Positions 1-10,577 are shown, numbered from the stretch's first letter. The stretch is DNA of 64,000 bases from Microbacterium sp. Au-Mic1 (GCF_021341785.1 NZ_JAJTTF010000009.1:62001-126000), one strand, 5' to 3'. Program-made: numbers and translations. The notes: generated from the sequence alone by a model not told the origin.

Positions 1-312
1 GCCGGAGAGGCTCAGCAGCAGGAACAGGAACAGGGCGCCGAACCCGAGTGCGCCGAGGATCTGGCCGCCGGTCAGGCCGAGCGAGAACAGGCCGATCGCG
101 AACGCGTAGTTGCCGAGGCTGTGCACATCGTTCGCCCAGAGGGTGAAGATGCTGTACGCGCTCCAGTGCCGGCTCTCGCGGTTGGTCGGCGCCAGGTCGC
201 TGTTGTACAGGCGCGGGCTGATGCCCGCCTGCACCGCGAACACGCTGGAGGGCGCCTCATCGAGCCCCTCGGACGCCCGACTCGGGACGTGGACGTAGTC
301 GTTGGATGTCAT
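1..312 (-). CDS. NCS1-family nucleobase/allantoin permease, N-terminal part
   Basis: The first 104 residues of a membrane transporter whose 3' part lies left of the window. The soluble N-terminus carries a 'GISPRLYNSDLAPTNRESRH' stretch followed by 'WSAYSIFTLWANDVHS'. That stretch is typical of nucleobase:cation symporter-1 proteins (cytosine, uracil, allantoin, hydantoin permeases). Two hydrophobic segments then begin. The ATG at 312 is preceded by a GAGAGGGG ribosome site. The position next to urate/glyoxylate genes suggests a purine, urate or allantoin substrate, which is inference. A box related to the IclR-type sites of this region lies about 50 bp upstream. Confidence 0.85.
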   Translation of the reverse strand, partial: MTSNDYVHVPSRASEGLDEAPSSVFAVQAGISPRLYNSDLAPTNRESRHWSAYSIFTLWANDVHSLGNYAFAIGLFSLGLTGGQILGALGFGALFLFLLLSLSG

Positions 313-358
313 TGTGATTTGAACCCCTCTCGACGGCGACAGTGCCGTCGACACTCGA

Positions 359-373
359 TTTCACAATCCGGAA
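359..373. promoter_or_regulatory. IclR-type operator-like box A (permease promoter)
   Basis: TTTCA-CAATC-CGGAA sits upstream of the permease start. It matches the TTCCG-N5-CGGAA pattern found in front of other purine/glyoxylate operons in this window; the left arm is degenerate. The 313-499 gap holds this box and no gene. Confidence 0.45.
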
Positions 374-499
374 TACCGATTTCGGATGGAGATATCGTCG
401 CTCTCCGTCGGGGCCGTAGCAACATCGTTTGCATAATTTGGATCAGCTCCCGGGCCCTCGCGTCATCGATCCCCGCAGCCCCGCGATCACGAGGACGGT

Positions 500-1498
500 T
501 CAGCTCCGCTGCTGCCGTCCGGTCGAGGCGCGCTCGACCAGATCGAACTCGAGCCTCAGGTGCGACGTGAGCGGTGCAGCGCTGCTCAGCCGACGCTCCA
601 GCAGCCGCGTCAGCTGCGACGCCCAGATCTGCATGTTCGCCTTCATCGCCGTGATCGGCACCACCGCGCGCTCGGCGATGACGCTGTCCATCATGTTCGC
701 GACGAGGACGTCGTCGGGCACGCGGAGCCCCCGCGACCGAACCGCCTCGATCGCTCCCACCGCGAACACGTCCGAGGAGGTGAGGAACGCATCGGGCGGC
801 GTCGGTGTGCGCAGCAGCGACTCGGCCGCCGCCGCTCCGCCCTGCTGTCCGCGCACCGGCTCCAGCTCCCGCACCAGCACGGGCAGCCCCCGTGCGCGCA
901 TCTCCTGGACGTAGACGCCGGCGATCGACTCCAGGTACGTGTTCTGCGTCGACCCCACGATCAGCGCTGGGCGCTGCGCCCCCCGCTCCAGCAGGTGATC
1001 GAGGAGGGTGCGCGCATTGGCGACGTGATCGGCACTGATCCACCACGGGAACTCGTCGTCGTCCGGATCCCGATCCAGCGTCACGGTCGGGATGTCCCGC
1101 TCGATGAGCGCACGGAGCACCTCGTCCCCACGGCGGGGGTGCAGCAGCACGAAGGCGTCGAGCCGGCCGACCTGAGCCCCGATGTCGTCGAGCGTGAGGA
1201 AGGAGGAGACGGAGAAGCCGGCGCCCAGCAGAGCCACCAGCACTGCACCGGCGACGGAGGTGAAGGCGTCGGAGCCGGACGCGAATCCGGGGATGGCCTC
1301 AGGTGGGCGCAGCAGGAGGCCGACGGTGCGCTGTCCGGCATCGCGCTCCATCACGAAGCCGAGGTCGAAGGCGGCCTTCAGCACCGCGGCCTTCGTCGCG
1401 GCCGACACCGGACGATGCCCGCTGAACGCATGAGAGGCCGTCGTCGGCGAGACGCCGGCGAGGGCGGCCACATCGCGCAGAAGCGGTCGCTCGCTCAT
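500..1498 (-). CDS. LacI-family transcriptional regulator
   Basis: 332 aa, normal length for the family. An N-terminal helix-turn-helix ('LRDVAALAGVSPTTASHAFS', about residues 7-26) is followed by a periplasmic-binding-like effector domain with 'PDAFLTSSDVFAVGAIEAV' near the C-terminus. LacI proteins bind palindromic operators and are released or recruited by small ligands. The gene lies between the glycerate-pathway operon and the permease, same strand, so it may regulate the permease or purine genes; the ligand cannot be read from sequence. The start uses GAGGTG as ribosome site. A short heptad-like frame upstream ends in an ATGA overlap with this start. Confidence 0.9.
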   Translation of the reverse strand: MSERPLLRDVAALAGVSPTTASHAFSGHRPVSAATKAAVLKAAFDLGFVMERDAGQRTVGLLLRPPEAIPGFASGSDAFTSVAGAVLVALLGAGFSVSSFLTLDDIGAQVGRLDAFVLLHPRRGDEVLRALIERDIPTVTLDRDPDDDEFPWWISADHVANARTLLDHLLERGAQRPALIVGSTQNTYLESIAGVYVQEMRARGLPVLVRELEPVRGQQGGAAAAESLLRTPTPPDAFLTSSDVFAVGAIEAVRSRGLRVPDDVLVANMMDSVIAERAVVPITAMKANMQIWASQLTRLLERRLSSAAPLTSHLRLEFDLVERASTGRQQRS

Positions 1499-1500
1499 CT

Positions 1501-1563
1501 GTCCACCTCGCTTGCGAGACCGTCCACCTCATCGTCGAGATCGTCCACGACATCCTCGAGATC
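1501..1563. repeat. 21-bp tandem repeat, three units, at the LacI start
   Basis: Three adjacent 21-bp units begin GTCCACCTC, GTCCACCTC and GTCCACGAC and end in GAGACC or GAGATC (1501-1521, 1522-1542, 1543-1563). Read on the minus strand they encode acidic heptads (DLEDVVD, DLDDEVD, GLASEVD) running into a TGA that overlaps the LacI ATG. A short leader peptide, a repeated operator and chance are all possible. Confidence 0.6.
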
Positions 1564-1653
1564 GTTCCCCGGGCTCCGATCCTACGCGGACGGGGACGAA
1601 CGCGGCGGGGTGGACACGGGGCCGTTGAGCGAGCACCGAGCGCCTGCGAGGAG

Positions 1654-1699
1654 CGAGACGAAACGCGGCGATCTCGCGAGGGCACCGCGTTTCGTCTCG
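1654..1699 (-). terminator. Hairpin terminator after glxK
   Basis: Perfect 15-bp inverted repeat CGAGACGAAACGCGG / CCGCGTTTCGTCTCG with a 16-nt loop, about 100 bp past the glycerate kinase stop. A further GCGTTTCGTCTCG copy follows at 1704-1716. It belongs to the GAGACGAAAC type of palindromes; no strong T-run, so the terminator role is inference. The rest of 1564-1796 shows no gene. Confidence 0.55.
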
Positions 1700-1796
1700 G
1701 TCTGCGTTTCGTCTCGGGCGCTGCGCGTCCTCGCTCGACGACCATCCGGCGTCCTCGCTCAACGGCCCCGGGGTGAGGCGCGCGAACGGCGGGCGC

Positions 1797-2942
1797 TCAG
1801 ACGGCGACGAGCTCGCCGACCTCGGCTCCGATGCGACGGCCCACCTCGGTGAGGAGAGCTGTGGCCTCGGCCATGCTGCGGGCCGGATCCGGCTCCAGCT
1901 CGCTGAGCGCATAGACGCGCTCGAATCCTGCCGCCCTGGCCGCCTCGGCGCTGAGCGTGGAGCGCCCGCACACGGCGACGACCGGGATGCCGGCCGCGCG
2001 TGCGGCTGCGGCCACGCCGAGCGGGGTCTTGCCGCCCAGGCTCTGGTCGTCGAGACTGCCCTCGCCCGTGATCACGAGGTCGGCCCTGGAGTCGCCGGCG
2101 CCGAGCGCCTCGGCGAGCCCCGTGAGGCGCTGCACGACCTCGACGCCGGGCTCGCGCCGGGCACCGAGAGCGGCCAGCGCCGCATAGCCCACGCCGCCGG
2201 CGCCGCCCGCTCCGGGCAGCGTCGTGGCGGCGCGGATGCCGGGCTGCTGCTCCAGCAGCGCGGCGTAGCGCGCCAGAGCCGCGTCGAGCACGGCCACGTC
2301 CTCCGCGCTCGCCCCCTTCTGTGGGCCGAACACCGCCGGAGCGCCACGCTCGCCGAGCAGCGGGTTGTCGACGTCGCTCGCGAGCACGATCTCGACCCCG
2401 GCGAGACGCGGATCCAGATCCGTCACATCCACCTCGGCGATGCGCGCGAGCGCCCCGCCGCCTCCGGGCAGTTCCTTCCCGTCGGCGTCCCGCAGCGCGA
2501 CGCCGAGCGCCTGCAGCATGCCCGCGCCGCCGTCGGTGTTGGCGCTGCCGCCGATGCCGAGCACGATGCTGGTCGCGCCGTGGTCCAGCGCCGCCGCGAT
2601 CAGCTCTCCGGTTCCGCGGCTGGTGGCGCCGAGCGCATCCTTGACGCCACCGGGCAGCTGGTCGAGTCCGCTCGCCGCGGCCATCTCGATGATGGCCTGC
2701 GCACCCCGCACGCCGAAGCGCGCGTCGACGGGCCGGCCCGTGGGCCCCGTCACCGTCGCGGTGACCGCCTCGAACCCGGCAGCGAGGGCGGCGTCGACCG
2801 TGCCCTCCCCGCCGTCCGCGACGGGGACCGCGTCGATGGCGGTCCCCGGCGCGGTCGCGGTGATCCCCGCCGCGAGCGCGGCGGCGACCTCCGGGCCCGT
2901 GGCGGAGCCCTTGAACTTGTCCGAGGCGATCAGGATGCGCAT
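1797..2942 (-). CDS. glxK: Glycerate kinase (GlxK/GarK type)
   Basis: 381 aa, the usual length of type I glycerate kinases. It starts 'MRILIASDKFKGSATGPEV' and contains 'PVADGGEGTVDA', 'LGIGGSANTDGGAGMLQALG' and 'VITGEGSLDDQSLGGKTPLG', all signature stretches of the family. The enzyme phosphorylates D-glycerate to 2-phosphoglycerate with ATP in the cytoplasm, the last step that brings glyoxylate carbon into glycolysis. It is the last gene of hyi-glxR-gcl-glxK, 64 bp after gcl, and is followed by a strong hairpin. Confidence 0.95.
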   Translation of the reverse strand: MRILIASDKFKGSATGPEVAAALAAGITATAPGTAIDAVPVADGGEGTVDAALAAGFEAVTATVTGPTGRPVDARFGVRGAQAIIEMAAASGLDQLPGGVKDALGATSRGTGELIAAALDHGATSIVLGIGGSANTDGGAGMLQALGVALRDADGKELPGGGGALARIAEVDVTDLDPRLAGVEIVLASDVDNPLLGERGAPAVFGPQKGASAEDVAVLDAALARYAALLEQQPGIRAATTLPGAGGAGGVGYAALAALGARREPGVEVVQRLTGLAEALGAGDSRADLVITGEGSLDDQSLGGKTPLGVAAAARAAGIPVVAVCGRSTLSAEAARAAGFERVYALSELEPDPARSMAEATALLTEVGRRIGAEVGELVAV

Positions 2943-3006
2943 GGTGGCCTTTCTACTTCCGGCTCGTCGGCTTCGCCTACAGGCTACGGGTCGACGGACG
3001 GCTGTT

Positions 3007-4794
<1,788 letters not shown>

Positions 4795-4838
4795 GGGAGT
4801 GCTCCTTGGGAGAAAGTTCGTGTGTGGGAGTCGGCGCG

Positions 4839-5717
4839 TCAGTCGCGGCCGGAGAGCTCGGTGGTGAGCTTGAACAGGCCCGAGTGGTCCAGGCCGCCGT
4901 CGCCGCGGGCGACGAGCGCGTTCACGAGCTGTGCGACAGCGGCGCCGAGCGGGACGGTGACCCCGACCGAGCGCGCAGCCGACGTGACGATGCCCAGATC
5001 CTTGTTGTGGAGGGCGAGGCGGAAGCCAGGCGCGAAGTCGCGGTTCAGCATCTTCTGGCCCTTCTGGTCGAGGACCTTGGATCCGGCGAGTCCTCCGCCG
5101 AGAACCTTCAGCGCTGCATCGGTGTCGACGCCGAACGCCTCGAGGAACGTGACCGCCTCGGCGAGCGCCTGGATGTTCACGGCGACGATGAGCTGGTTGG
5201 CAGCCTTCACGGTCTGGCCGGCGCCGGCGGGGCCGACGTGCACGATGGTCTTGCCGATCGCGTTCAGGACCGGCTCGGCCTTGGCGAAGTCATCCGGGGA
5301 TCCGCCGACCATGATCGAGAGGACGGCGTCGATCGCGCCCTGCTCACCGCCGGAGACCGGGGCGTCGACGACGCCGAGGCCTGCGGCGACGGCCTCCTCG
5401 GCGAGCTCCTTGGCCACATCGGGACGGATGGACGAGTTGTCGATCCAGAGCGCGCCAGCCTTGGCGTTCGCGAAGACCCCGTCCGGGCCCTGCACCACAC
5501 CGGCCACGTCCGGGGAGTCCGGGACCATCGTGATGACGACGTCGGCGTCCTTCACCGCGTCGGCGATGCCGGCGGCGCCCGAGCCGCCGGCGGCGACGAG
5601 CTTGTCGATCGCCTCCTGGCTGCGGTTGTAGCCGACGACGTCGTAGCCGGCGGTGACGAGGTTGGTGGCCATGGGCAGGCCCATGATGCCGAGGCCGATG
5701 AATGCGATGCGGGTCAT
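4839..5717 (-). CDS. glxR: 2-hydroxy-3-oxopropionate (tartronate semialdehyde) reductase
   Basis: 292 aa beta-hydroxyacid dehydrogenase reducing tartronate semialdehyde to D-glycerate with NAD(P)H. Visible features are the Rossmann motif '[15 protein letters not shown]' at the N-terminus, the substrate loop '[20 protein letters not shown]', and 'GQTVKAANQ' with the expected catalytic Lys. The frame stays open 48 codons further upstream, but the ATG at 5717 has GAAGGAG before it and begins exactly at the Rossmann strand, so the longer version is rejected. It lies between hyi and gcl. Confidence 0.96.
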   Translation of the reverse strand: MTRIAFIGLGIMGLPMATNLVTAGYDVVGYNRSQEAIDKLVAAGGSGAAGIADAVKDADVVITMVPDSPDVAGVVQGPDGVFANAKAGALWIDNSSIRPDVAKELAEEAVAAGLGVVDAPVSGGEQGAIDAVLSIMVGGSPDDFAKAEPVLNAIGKTIVHVGPAGAGQTVKAANQLIVAVNIQALAEAVTFLEAFGVDTDAALKVLGGGLAGSKVLDQKGQKMLNRDFAPGFRLALHNKDLGIVTSAARSVGVTVPLGAAVAQLVNALVARGDGGLDHSGLFKLTTELSGRD

Positions 5718-5749
5718 GTCTTCGCTCCTTCGCGGGAAGTCTGGTGGGG

Positions 5750-6550
5750 TCAGGCCTGTGCGGCCGCGGGGGTGATCCAGGCGAACGGATCCGCCTGGGT
5801 GGCCTTGTACTCGAGACCGATGACGCCGGCGTAGCCGCCGTCCTGGGCGTCGGCGATCCACTGCGCCAGCGGCAGCTCGCCGGTCCCGGGCTCGCCGCGG
5901 CCGGGGGCGTCGGCGATCTGGATGTGGCCGAACTCGGCGGCGTGACCGGCGATCACGGCTGCGACGTCGTCGCCGTTGACGGCGAGGTGGTAGAAGTCGG
6001 CGAGCAGGCGGACGTTGTCCACGCCCTCCTCGTCCTTCACGCGCGCGATGATCGCGAGCGCATCCGCAGCGGTCTTCAGCGGGTAGGTCTCCATGCCCGA
6101 GACCGGCTCGAGCAGGACGATGCCGCCGAGCTCGGCGACCGCGCGGCCCGCGGCGGCGAGGTTCTTCACGGCGAGGTCGTCCTGCGCCTTCGCGTCGACG
6201 CCCTCGATGCGGTTGCCGTAGAGGGCGTTGAACGCGGTGGTCCCGAGACGGCGGCCGATCTCGACGACGACGTCGATGTTCGCGGCGAACTCGTCCTCAC
6301 GGCCGACCCACGACACCAGGCCGCGGTCGCCGCCCGGCATGTCGCCGGCGAAGAAGTTCAGACCCGTCAGCTGCACGCCGGCGTCCTGGATCGCGGCGAC
6401 GAACGCGTCGACCTCGTCCTGCGCGGGCACGGCGACGGCGAACGGCCACCAGTACTCCACGGCATCGAAGCCGGCGGCCTTCGCGGCGGCCGGGCGCTCG
6501 AGGATCGGCAGCTCGGTCAGAAGGATCGAGGCGTTGACGGTGTAGCTCAT
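5750..6550 (-). CDS. hyi: Hydroxypyruvate isomerase-like TIM-barrel protein
   Basis: 266 aa protein of the hydroxypyruvate isomerase/xylose isomerase-like barrel family ('MSYTVNASILLTELPILERP', 'AKAAGFDAVEYWWPF'). Acidic and His residues fit metal sites ('LLEPVSG', 'NVRLLADFYHLAVNGDD', 'GHIQIADAPGRGEPGTGEL'). It interconverts hydroxypyruvate and tartronate semialdehyde. It is the first gene of the glyoxylate-to-glycerate operon. A perfect TTCCG-N5-CGGAA palindrome lies 39 bp upstream of its start, in an AT-rich promoter stretch. Confidence 0.93.
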   Translation of the reverse strand: MSYTVNASILLTELPILERPAAAKAAGFDAVEYWWPFAVAVPAQDEVDAFVAAIQDAGVQLTGLNFFAGDMPGGDRGLVSWVGREDEFAANIDVVVEIGRRLGTTAFNALYGNRIEGVDAKAQDDLAVKNLAAAGRAVAELGGIVLLEPVSGMETYPLKTAADALAIIARVKDEEGVDNVRLLADFYHLAVNGDDVAAVIAGHAAEFGHIQIADAPGRGEPGTGELPLAQWIADAQDGGYAGVIGLEYKATQADPFAWITPAAAQA

Positions 6551-6588
6551 GAGATCGTCCTTGATGTCTGTCTCGGTTATTGGCTTAA

Positions 6589-6603
6589 TTCCGAATTACG
6601 GAA
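6589..6603. promoter_or_regulatory. IclR-type operator box B (hyi operon promoter)
   Basis: TTCCG-AATTA-CGGAA, a perfect 5-bp-arm palindrome in the only AT-rich part of this gap, upstream of hyi. It is one of the two perfect copies of the box shared by five promoters in the purine/glyoxylate region. Confidence 0.65.
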
Positions 6604-6757
6604 ATAAAATCTTGATTGATGAAAGTTTAGGCCGCGGCGGTGCGGATGTCAACGGCTCGGATCCGGGATCCTCTCGGGTCCCCCTGGGTTCGCACTCCCC
6701 CGGGAGCGCCCCACCGAGCGGTGAGCTCCGGCGGCGCCGTCGTGTGGTGACCTTCCC

Positions 6758-7008
6758 TGGTCCCGTGTCGCCCCTTGACCTCCTGGGAAGGGGCCACACG
6801 CGACCAGCGAGCAGCACCAAAGGGCGCTTCGGGCCCAGCGAACGCGGGTGAAGGGCGACACGCGACCAGTGAACACCGGACCGGAGCACCCCCGGGGTGC
6901 TCCGGAAACGCCGACACGACCAGCGCCCCGGGAAGACGGATCCGCGGATCCTCTCCTGCAGAGACACGGATGCCCTTCGGAAACGCCGACACGACGAGCC
7001 ACCCGGGA
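6758..7008. repeat. Mosaic of short direct and inverted intergenic repeats
   Basis: Two copies of GGGCSACACGCGACCAGYGA (6791-6810, 6853-6872) and an inverted copy (about 6758-6781) are present. A separate 33-bp direct repeat beginning with CGGAAACGCCGACACGAC follows (6901-6933 and 6976-7008, 75 bp apart). No convincing coding frame is present in 6604-7028. The element looks like accumulated intergenic repeats. Confidence 0.6.
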
Positions 7009-7028
7009 GGTCGCGCACGCCCATACGA

Positions 7029-7057
7029 CGAACGCCGCCCCTGGGGAGCGGCGTTCG
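7029..7057 (-). terminator. Terminator hairpin after allE
   Basis: Perfect 10-bp stem CGAACGCCGC / GCGGCGTTCG with a 9-nt loop, about 30 bp past the allE stop codon. It is followed by a CCCTTCGACCGGCTCGGG remnant of a repeat common in related genomes (recalled, not checked). Confidence 0.65.
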
Positions 7058-7087
7058 CGAGGCCCTTCGACCGGCTCGGGACGGACG

Positions 7088-7900
7088 TCAGGTCAGGCGG
7101 ATCTGACGGTTCATGTCCTTGTAGAGCAGGTAGCGGAAGTCCTCGGGGCCGCCGGCGTAGCAGGCCTGCGGGCAGAACGCGCGCAGCAGCATGTAGTCGC
7201 CGGCCTCGCACTCCACCCAGTCGTCGTTGAGGCGGTAGACGGCCTTGCCCTGCAGCACGAACAGGCCGTGCTCCATGATGTGCGTCTCGGCAAACGGAAT
7301 GGAACCGCCCGGCTTGAAGGTGACGATGTTCACCTGCATGTCGTGCGCCATGTCGCTCGCGTCGGAGAAGCGGGTGGTGGCCCAGACGTCATCGGTGTCG
7401 GGCATCGAGACCGGCTCGATGTCCTTGTCGCTCGTGACGAACGACGCGGGGGCGTCGATGCCGTCGAGGTACTCGTAGGCCTTGCGGATCCAGTGGAAGC
7501 TGGTGCGCTCGGATCCCTCGTTGCGCAGCGACCATTCCGCACCCGGCGCGAGGAACGCGTAGCCGCCCTCCTCGAGCACGTGCGTGGCGCCGTCGAGCGT
7601 CAGCGTGAGCTCACCGGCGGTGACGAAGACGACGCCCTCGACCCCGGCCTCGGGCTCGGGCTTCGCGGCCCCGCCTCCCGGCGCGATCTCGACGATGAGC
7701 TGCGAGAAGGTCTGTGCCGAGCTCGGGGTCGGACGCGCCAGGATCCATGCGCGGGTGTCCGTGAACCCGGGCAGGCTGCTGGTCACGATGTCGCGCAGCA
7801 CGCCCTTCGGGATGAAGGTGTACGCGAGCTTGACGACGGCGCGATCGGTGAGCAGATCGGTCTGCGGGGGCAGGCCGCCGGCGGGGGTGTAGTAGGGCAT
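7088..7900 (-). CDS. allE: (S)-ureidoglycine aminohydrolase
   Basis: 270 aa bicupin. It begins 'MPYYTPAGGLPPQTDLLTDR' and has two cupin halves. The metal-binding second cupin shows 'ETHIMEHGLFVLQGKAVYRL' and 'FCPQACYAGGPEDFRYLLYKD'. The enzyme releases ammonia from (S)-ureidoglycine to give (S)-ureidoglycolate, late in allantoin breakdown toward glyoxylate. Its ATG overlaps the stop of the DUF6986 gene by one base (TGATG), so translation is probably coupled. It is the last gene of the malic enzyme-DUF6986-allE operon. Genes for allantoinase and the allantoate step are not in the window. Confidence 0.93.
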   Translation of the reverse strand: MPYYTPAGGLPPQTDLLTDRAVVKLAYTFIPKGVLRDIVTSSLPGFTDTRAWILARPTPSSAQTFSQLIVEIAPGGGAAKPEPEAGVEGVVFVTAGELTLTLDGATHVLEEGGYAFLAPGAEWSLRNEGSERTSFHWIRKAYEYLDGIDAPASFVTSDKDIEPVSMPDTDDVWATTRFSDASDMAHDMQVNIVTFKPGGSIPFAETHIMEHGLFVLQGKAVYRLNDDWVECEAGDYMLLRAFCPQACYAGGPEDFRYLLYKDMNRQIRLT

Positions 7901-9189
7901 CAGGCCTCCTTCGTGGCGAGAGTCGTGGCGAGTTTCGGGTGTGCGAGGCGGACCAGTTCCGCAGGCTCGGATCCGGTCGCGGAGCGGACCTCGTCGGCCG
8001 TGAGCGCGCCGCACTCCAGGCCGCGCACGACGAACCGCGCCAGAGCACGGGCCGTCGCCGGCTCGTCCATGATCGTGGCGTCGCTGCCGTGCAGGTAGTT
8101 GTCCAGGCGCTTGGCAGCCGCGGCGAACCCCTCGCGGTAGAACGCGTAGGTCGCGAGGTACCGGGTGGGCAGCTGCGCGGCGTGCAGGTCCCAGCCCTGG
8201 TAGTAGCCGCGCTCGAGCGAGCGCCGCACCAGGCGGGCGTGCAGCTTCCACGCCGCGATGACGTGGTCGGGATCTCCGACGGGGATCACGTTGGTGGATC
8301 CGTCCGAGATCCGCACGCCGGTCTCGGCGACGGCCACCTGCATGACCTGCTTGGCGAAGTCGGCGGCCGGGTGCTCCATGGACTGGTACGCCGCGGCGAT
8401 CTGCAGCGAGGCGCTGTAGTCGTAGGTGCCGTAGTGCAGGGCGCTCACCCGGCCGTCGGCCCGGTGCAGGAGCGTCGCGACGGGGACGGATCCGTCCGCC
8501 GCGACGATGAGCTGCGGCGTCTCCATCTGCACCTCGAAGCGAAGCCGTCCCGCGGGCAGCCCGAGTCGCTCCTCGAACAGCTCGCACAGCGAGACCATGG
8601 CCTCGACCTGCTCGACGGTGGTGACCTTGGGCAGCGTCAGCACGAGGCCGTCGGGCAGCGGGCCGTTCGCGACCAGCGTCGACAGGAACAGGTCGAGCGT
8701 GCGGATCCCGCGCCGGCGCGTCGGCGCCTCGAAGCACTTGAACCTGATGCCGATGAACGGGGGCGCGACGCCGGCGGCGACGGCCTGGGCGACCCGCTCG
8801 GCGGCGAGGATCGCGTCCGCGTCCTCCTCGTCGTCACCTCGGGCGCCGTAGCCGTCCTCGAAGTCGAGGCGCAGGTCCTCGATCGGTTCCGCGACGAGCT
8901 TCTCGTCCACGAGGGGCGCGAGCTCGGCCGCGAGCGCGCCGAGGCCGACGGCCTGGGCCAGTGCCACCGTGCCGCCGAAGTCGGCGACGGCCTGCGCGGC
9001 CGCCTGGCCGAACTGCGCCGGCAGGTCGAGCCGGAACCGGTCGGCGGGCACGTACAGCGTGTGCACGGGCTGACGGGATCCGTCGTCACCGGGGTACTCG
9101 GTGGCGAGCAGCGTGTCGGTGCCGGAGAGGCGGGCGTCGATGTCAGCGAGGTCGGCCTCGCCCAGGGTGCCTGCGGACAAAGGGCTCAC
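7900..9189 (-). CDS. DUF6986 protein, CitE/HpcH aldolase-like
   Basis: 429 aa. It is not a characterised enzyme to my knowledge, but the sequence has the layout of the HpcH/HpaI aldolase-citrate lyase barrel. Features are 'EDLRLDFEDGYG' (acidic metal-site type motif), 'FIGIRFKCFEAPTRRRGIRT' and 'RLRFEVQMETPQLIV' (Glu as in CitE-like metal binding). It matches what databases call DUF6986 or 'aldolase' in actinobacterial allantoin clusters. The GTG start overlaps the malic enzyme stop by 4 bp and its stop overlaps allE. A role in glyoxylate condensation or C-C bond cleavage is inference from fold and operon. Confidence 0.75.
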   Translation of the reverse strand: MSPLSAGTLGEADLADIDARLSGTDTLLATEYPGDDGSRQPVHTLYVPADRFRLDLPAQFGQAAAQAVADFGGTVALAQAVGLGALAAELAPLVDEKLVAEPIEDLRLDFEDGYGARGDDEEDADAILAAERVAQAVAAGVAPPFIGIRFKCFEAPTRRRGIRTLDLFLSTLVANGPLPDGLVLTLPKVTTVEQVEAMVSLCELFEERLGLPAGRLRFEVQMETPQLIVAADGSVPVATLLHRADGRVSALHYGTYDYSASLQIAAAYQSMEHPAADFAKQVMQVAVAETGVRISDGSTNVIPVGDPDHVIAAWKLHARLVRRSLERGYYQGWDLHAAQLPTRYLATYAFYREGFAAAAKRLDNYLHGSDATIMDEPATARALARFVVRGLECGALTADEVRSATGSEPAELVRLAHPKLATTLATKEA

Positions 9190-10577
9190 TCCTTCGACGA
9201 CTCGACGACGCGCACGATCGCCTCGGCGACGGCGCCCGCCACGAGCGGGTCGAACACGCTGGGGATGATGAAGCTCGCGTTGAGCTCGTCATCGCCGACG
9301 CGGTCCGCGATCGCCTGCGCGGCTGCGACCAGCATAGGCGGCGTGATGTCCGACACGCCCGCGTCGAGGAGGCCCCGGAAGAAGCCGGGGAACGCCAGCA
9401 CGTTGTTGATCTGGTTCGGGAAGTCGCTGCGCCCGGTGGCGACGACCGCCGCGTGCTTGGACGCGAGGATCGGGTCGACCTCGGGGGTGGGGTTCGCCAT
9501 CGCGAACACGATCGCGTCGTCGGCCATGCCGGCGATGTCGTTCTCGTCGAGCACGTTCGGGGCGCTCACGCCGATGAACACGTCCGCGCCGACGAGCACC
9601 TCCTTGAGGGTGCCCTTGACCCCGCGGGGGTTGGTCGTGGCGGCGAGCTCGATGCGGTGCGCGTCGGTGTACTCCTCGTCGCGGTTGATCGCGCCGTTGC
9701 GGCCGCAGGCCACGATGTCGACGGCCCCCTCGGCGAGCAGCAGCTGCACGATCGCGTTGCCGGCGGCACCGACGCCCGAGACGACGATCCGCACCTCGCC
9801 GATCGTCTTGTCGACGACCTTGAGCGCGTTCTGCAGGGCGGCGAGCGTGACGATCGCAGTGCCGTGCTGGTCGTCGTGGAAGACGGGGATGTCGAGCTCG
9901 TCGCGCAAGCGGGCCTCGATCTCGAAGCAGCGCGGAGCCGCGATGTCCTCGAGGTTCACGCCGCCGTAGACCGGGGCGATCGCCTTGACGATCTTGATGA
10001 TCTCCTCGGTGTCCTTGGTGTCGAGGCAGACGGGCCAGGCGTCGACGTTCGCGAACTGCTTGAACAGCGCGGCCTTGCCCTCCATGACGGGCAGTGCCGC
10101 CTCGGGGCCGATGTCGCCCAGTCCCAGCACGGCCGTGCCGTCGGTGACGACCGCGATCGTGTTGCGCTTGACGGTGAGCTGTCGGGCCTTGCTCTTGTCC
10201 TCGGCGATGGCCATGCAGATGCGGGCGACGCCGGGCGTGTACGCACGGGACAGGTCATCGCGGTTGCGCAGCGGCACGCGCGGCACGACCTCGAGCTTGC
10301 CGCCGAGGTGCATCAGGAACGTGCGGTCGCTGACCAGGCGGACCGTGACGCCCTCGAGGGCGTCGATCGCGTCGCGCACCTGGTCGGCGTGCTCCTCACC
10401 GGTGGTGTTGCAGGTCAGGTCGACGACGATGGTCGCCGGGTGCGACTCGACGACGTCGAGTGCAGTCACGACGGCGCCGGCGGCAGCGGCGGCCGCGGCG
10501 AGCTCGCTCGTGACGGTGAAGTTGGACGGCGCGTCGATGCGCAGCGTGATCGAATTTCCGGGACCCGGGTTCGCCAT
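9186..10577 (-). CDS. NAD(P)-dependent malic enzyme with N-terminal ACT-like domain
   Basis: 463 aa, oxidatively decarboxylating malate to pyruvate. The first ~85 residues look like an ACT regulatory domain ('SITLRIDAPSNFTVTSELAA'). The malic core follows, with 'YTPGVARICMAIAED', 'VTDGTAVLGLGDIGPEAALP', 'PVFHDDQHGTAIV' and a Rossmann 'VVSGVGAAGNAIVQLLL'. It is the first gene of an operon with a CitE-like protein and allE and is divergent from an IclR regulator. The context implies a role in burning glyoxylate-derived malate to pyruvate rather than general anaplerosis (inference). Confidence 0.93.
   Translation of the reverse strand: MANPGPGNSITLRIDAPSNFTVTSELAAAAAAAGAVVTALDVVESHPATIVVDLTCNTTGEEHADQVRDAIDALEGVTVRLVSDRTFLMHLGGKLEVVPRVPLRNRDDLSRAYTPGVARICMAIAEDKSKARQLTVKRNTIAVVTDGTAVLGLGDIGPEAALPVMEGKAALFKQFANVDAWPVCLDTKDTEEIIKIVKAIAPVYGGVNLEDIAAPRCFEIEARLRDELDIPVFHDDQHGTAIVTLAALQNALKVVDKTIGEVRIVVSGVGAAGNAIVQLLLAEGAVDIVACGRNGAINRDEEYTDAHRIELAATTNPRGVKGTLKEVLVGADVFIGVSAPNVLDENDIAGMADDAIVFAMANPTPEVDPILASKHAAVVATGRSDFPNQINNVLAFPGFFRGLLDAGVSDITPPMLVAAAQAIADRVGDDELNASFIIPSVFDPLVAGAVAEAIVRVVESSKE

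Noticed and set aside
5718..5861. 48-codon N-terminal extension of glxR
   Set aside because: The ATG at 5717 has a good ribosome site and starts at the Rossmann fold; the extension overlaps the hyi 3' end and is Arg-rich.
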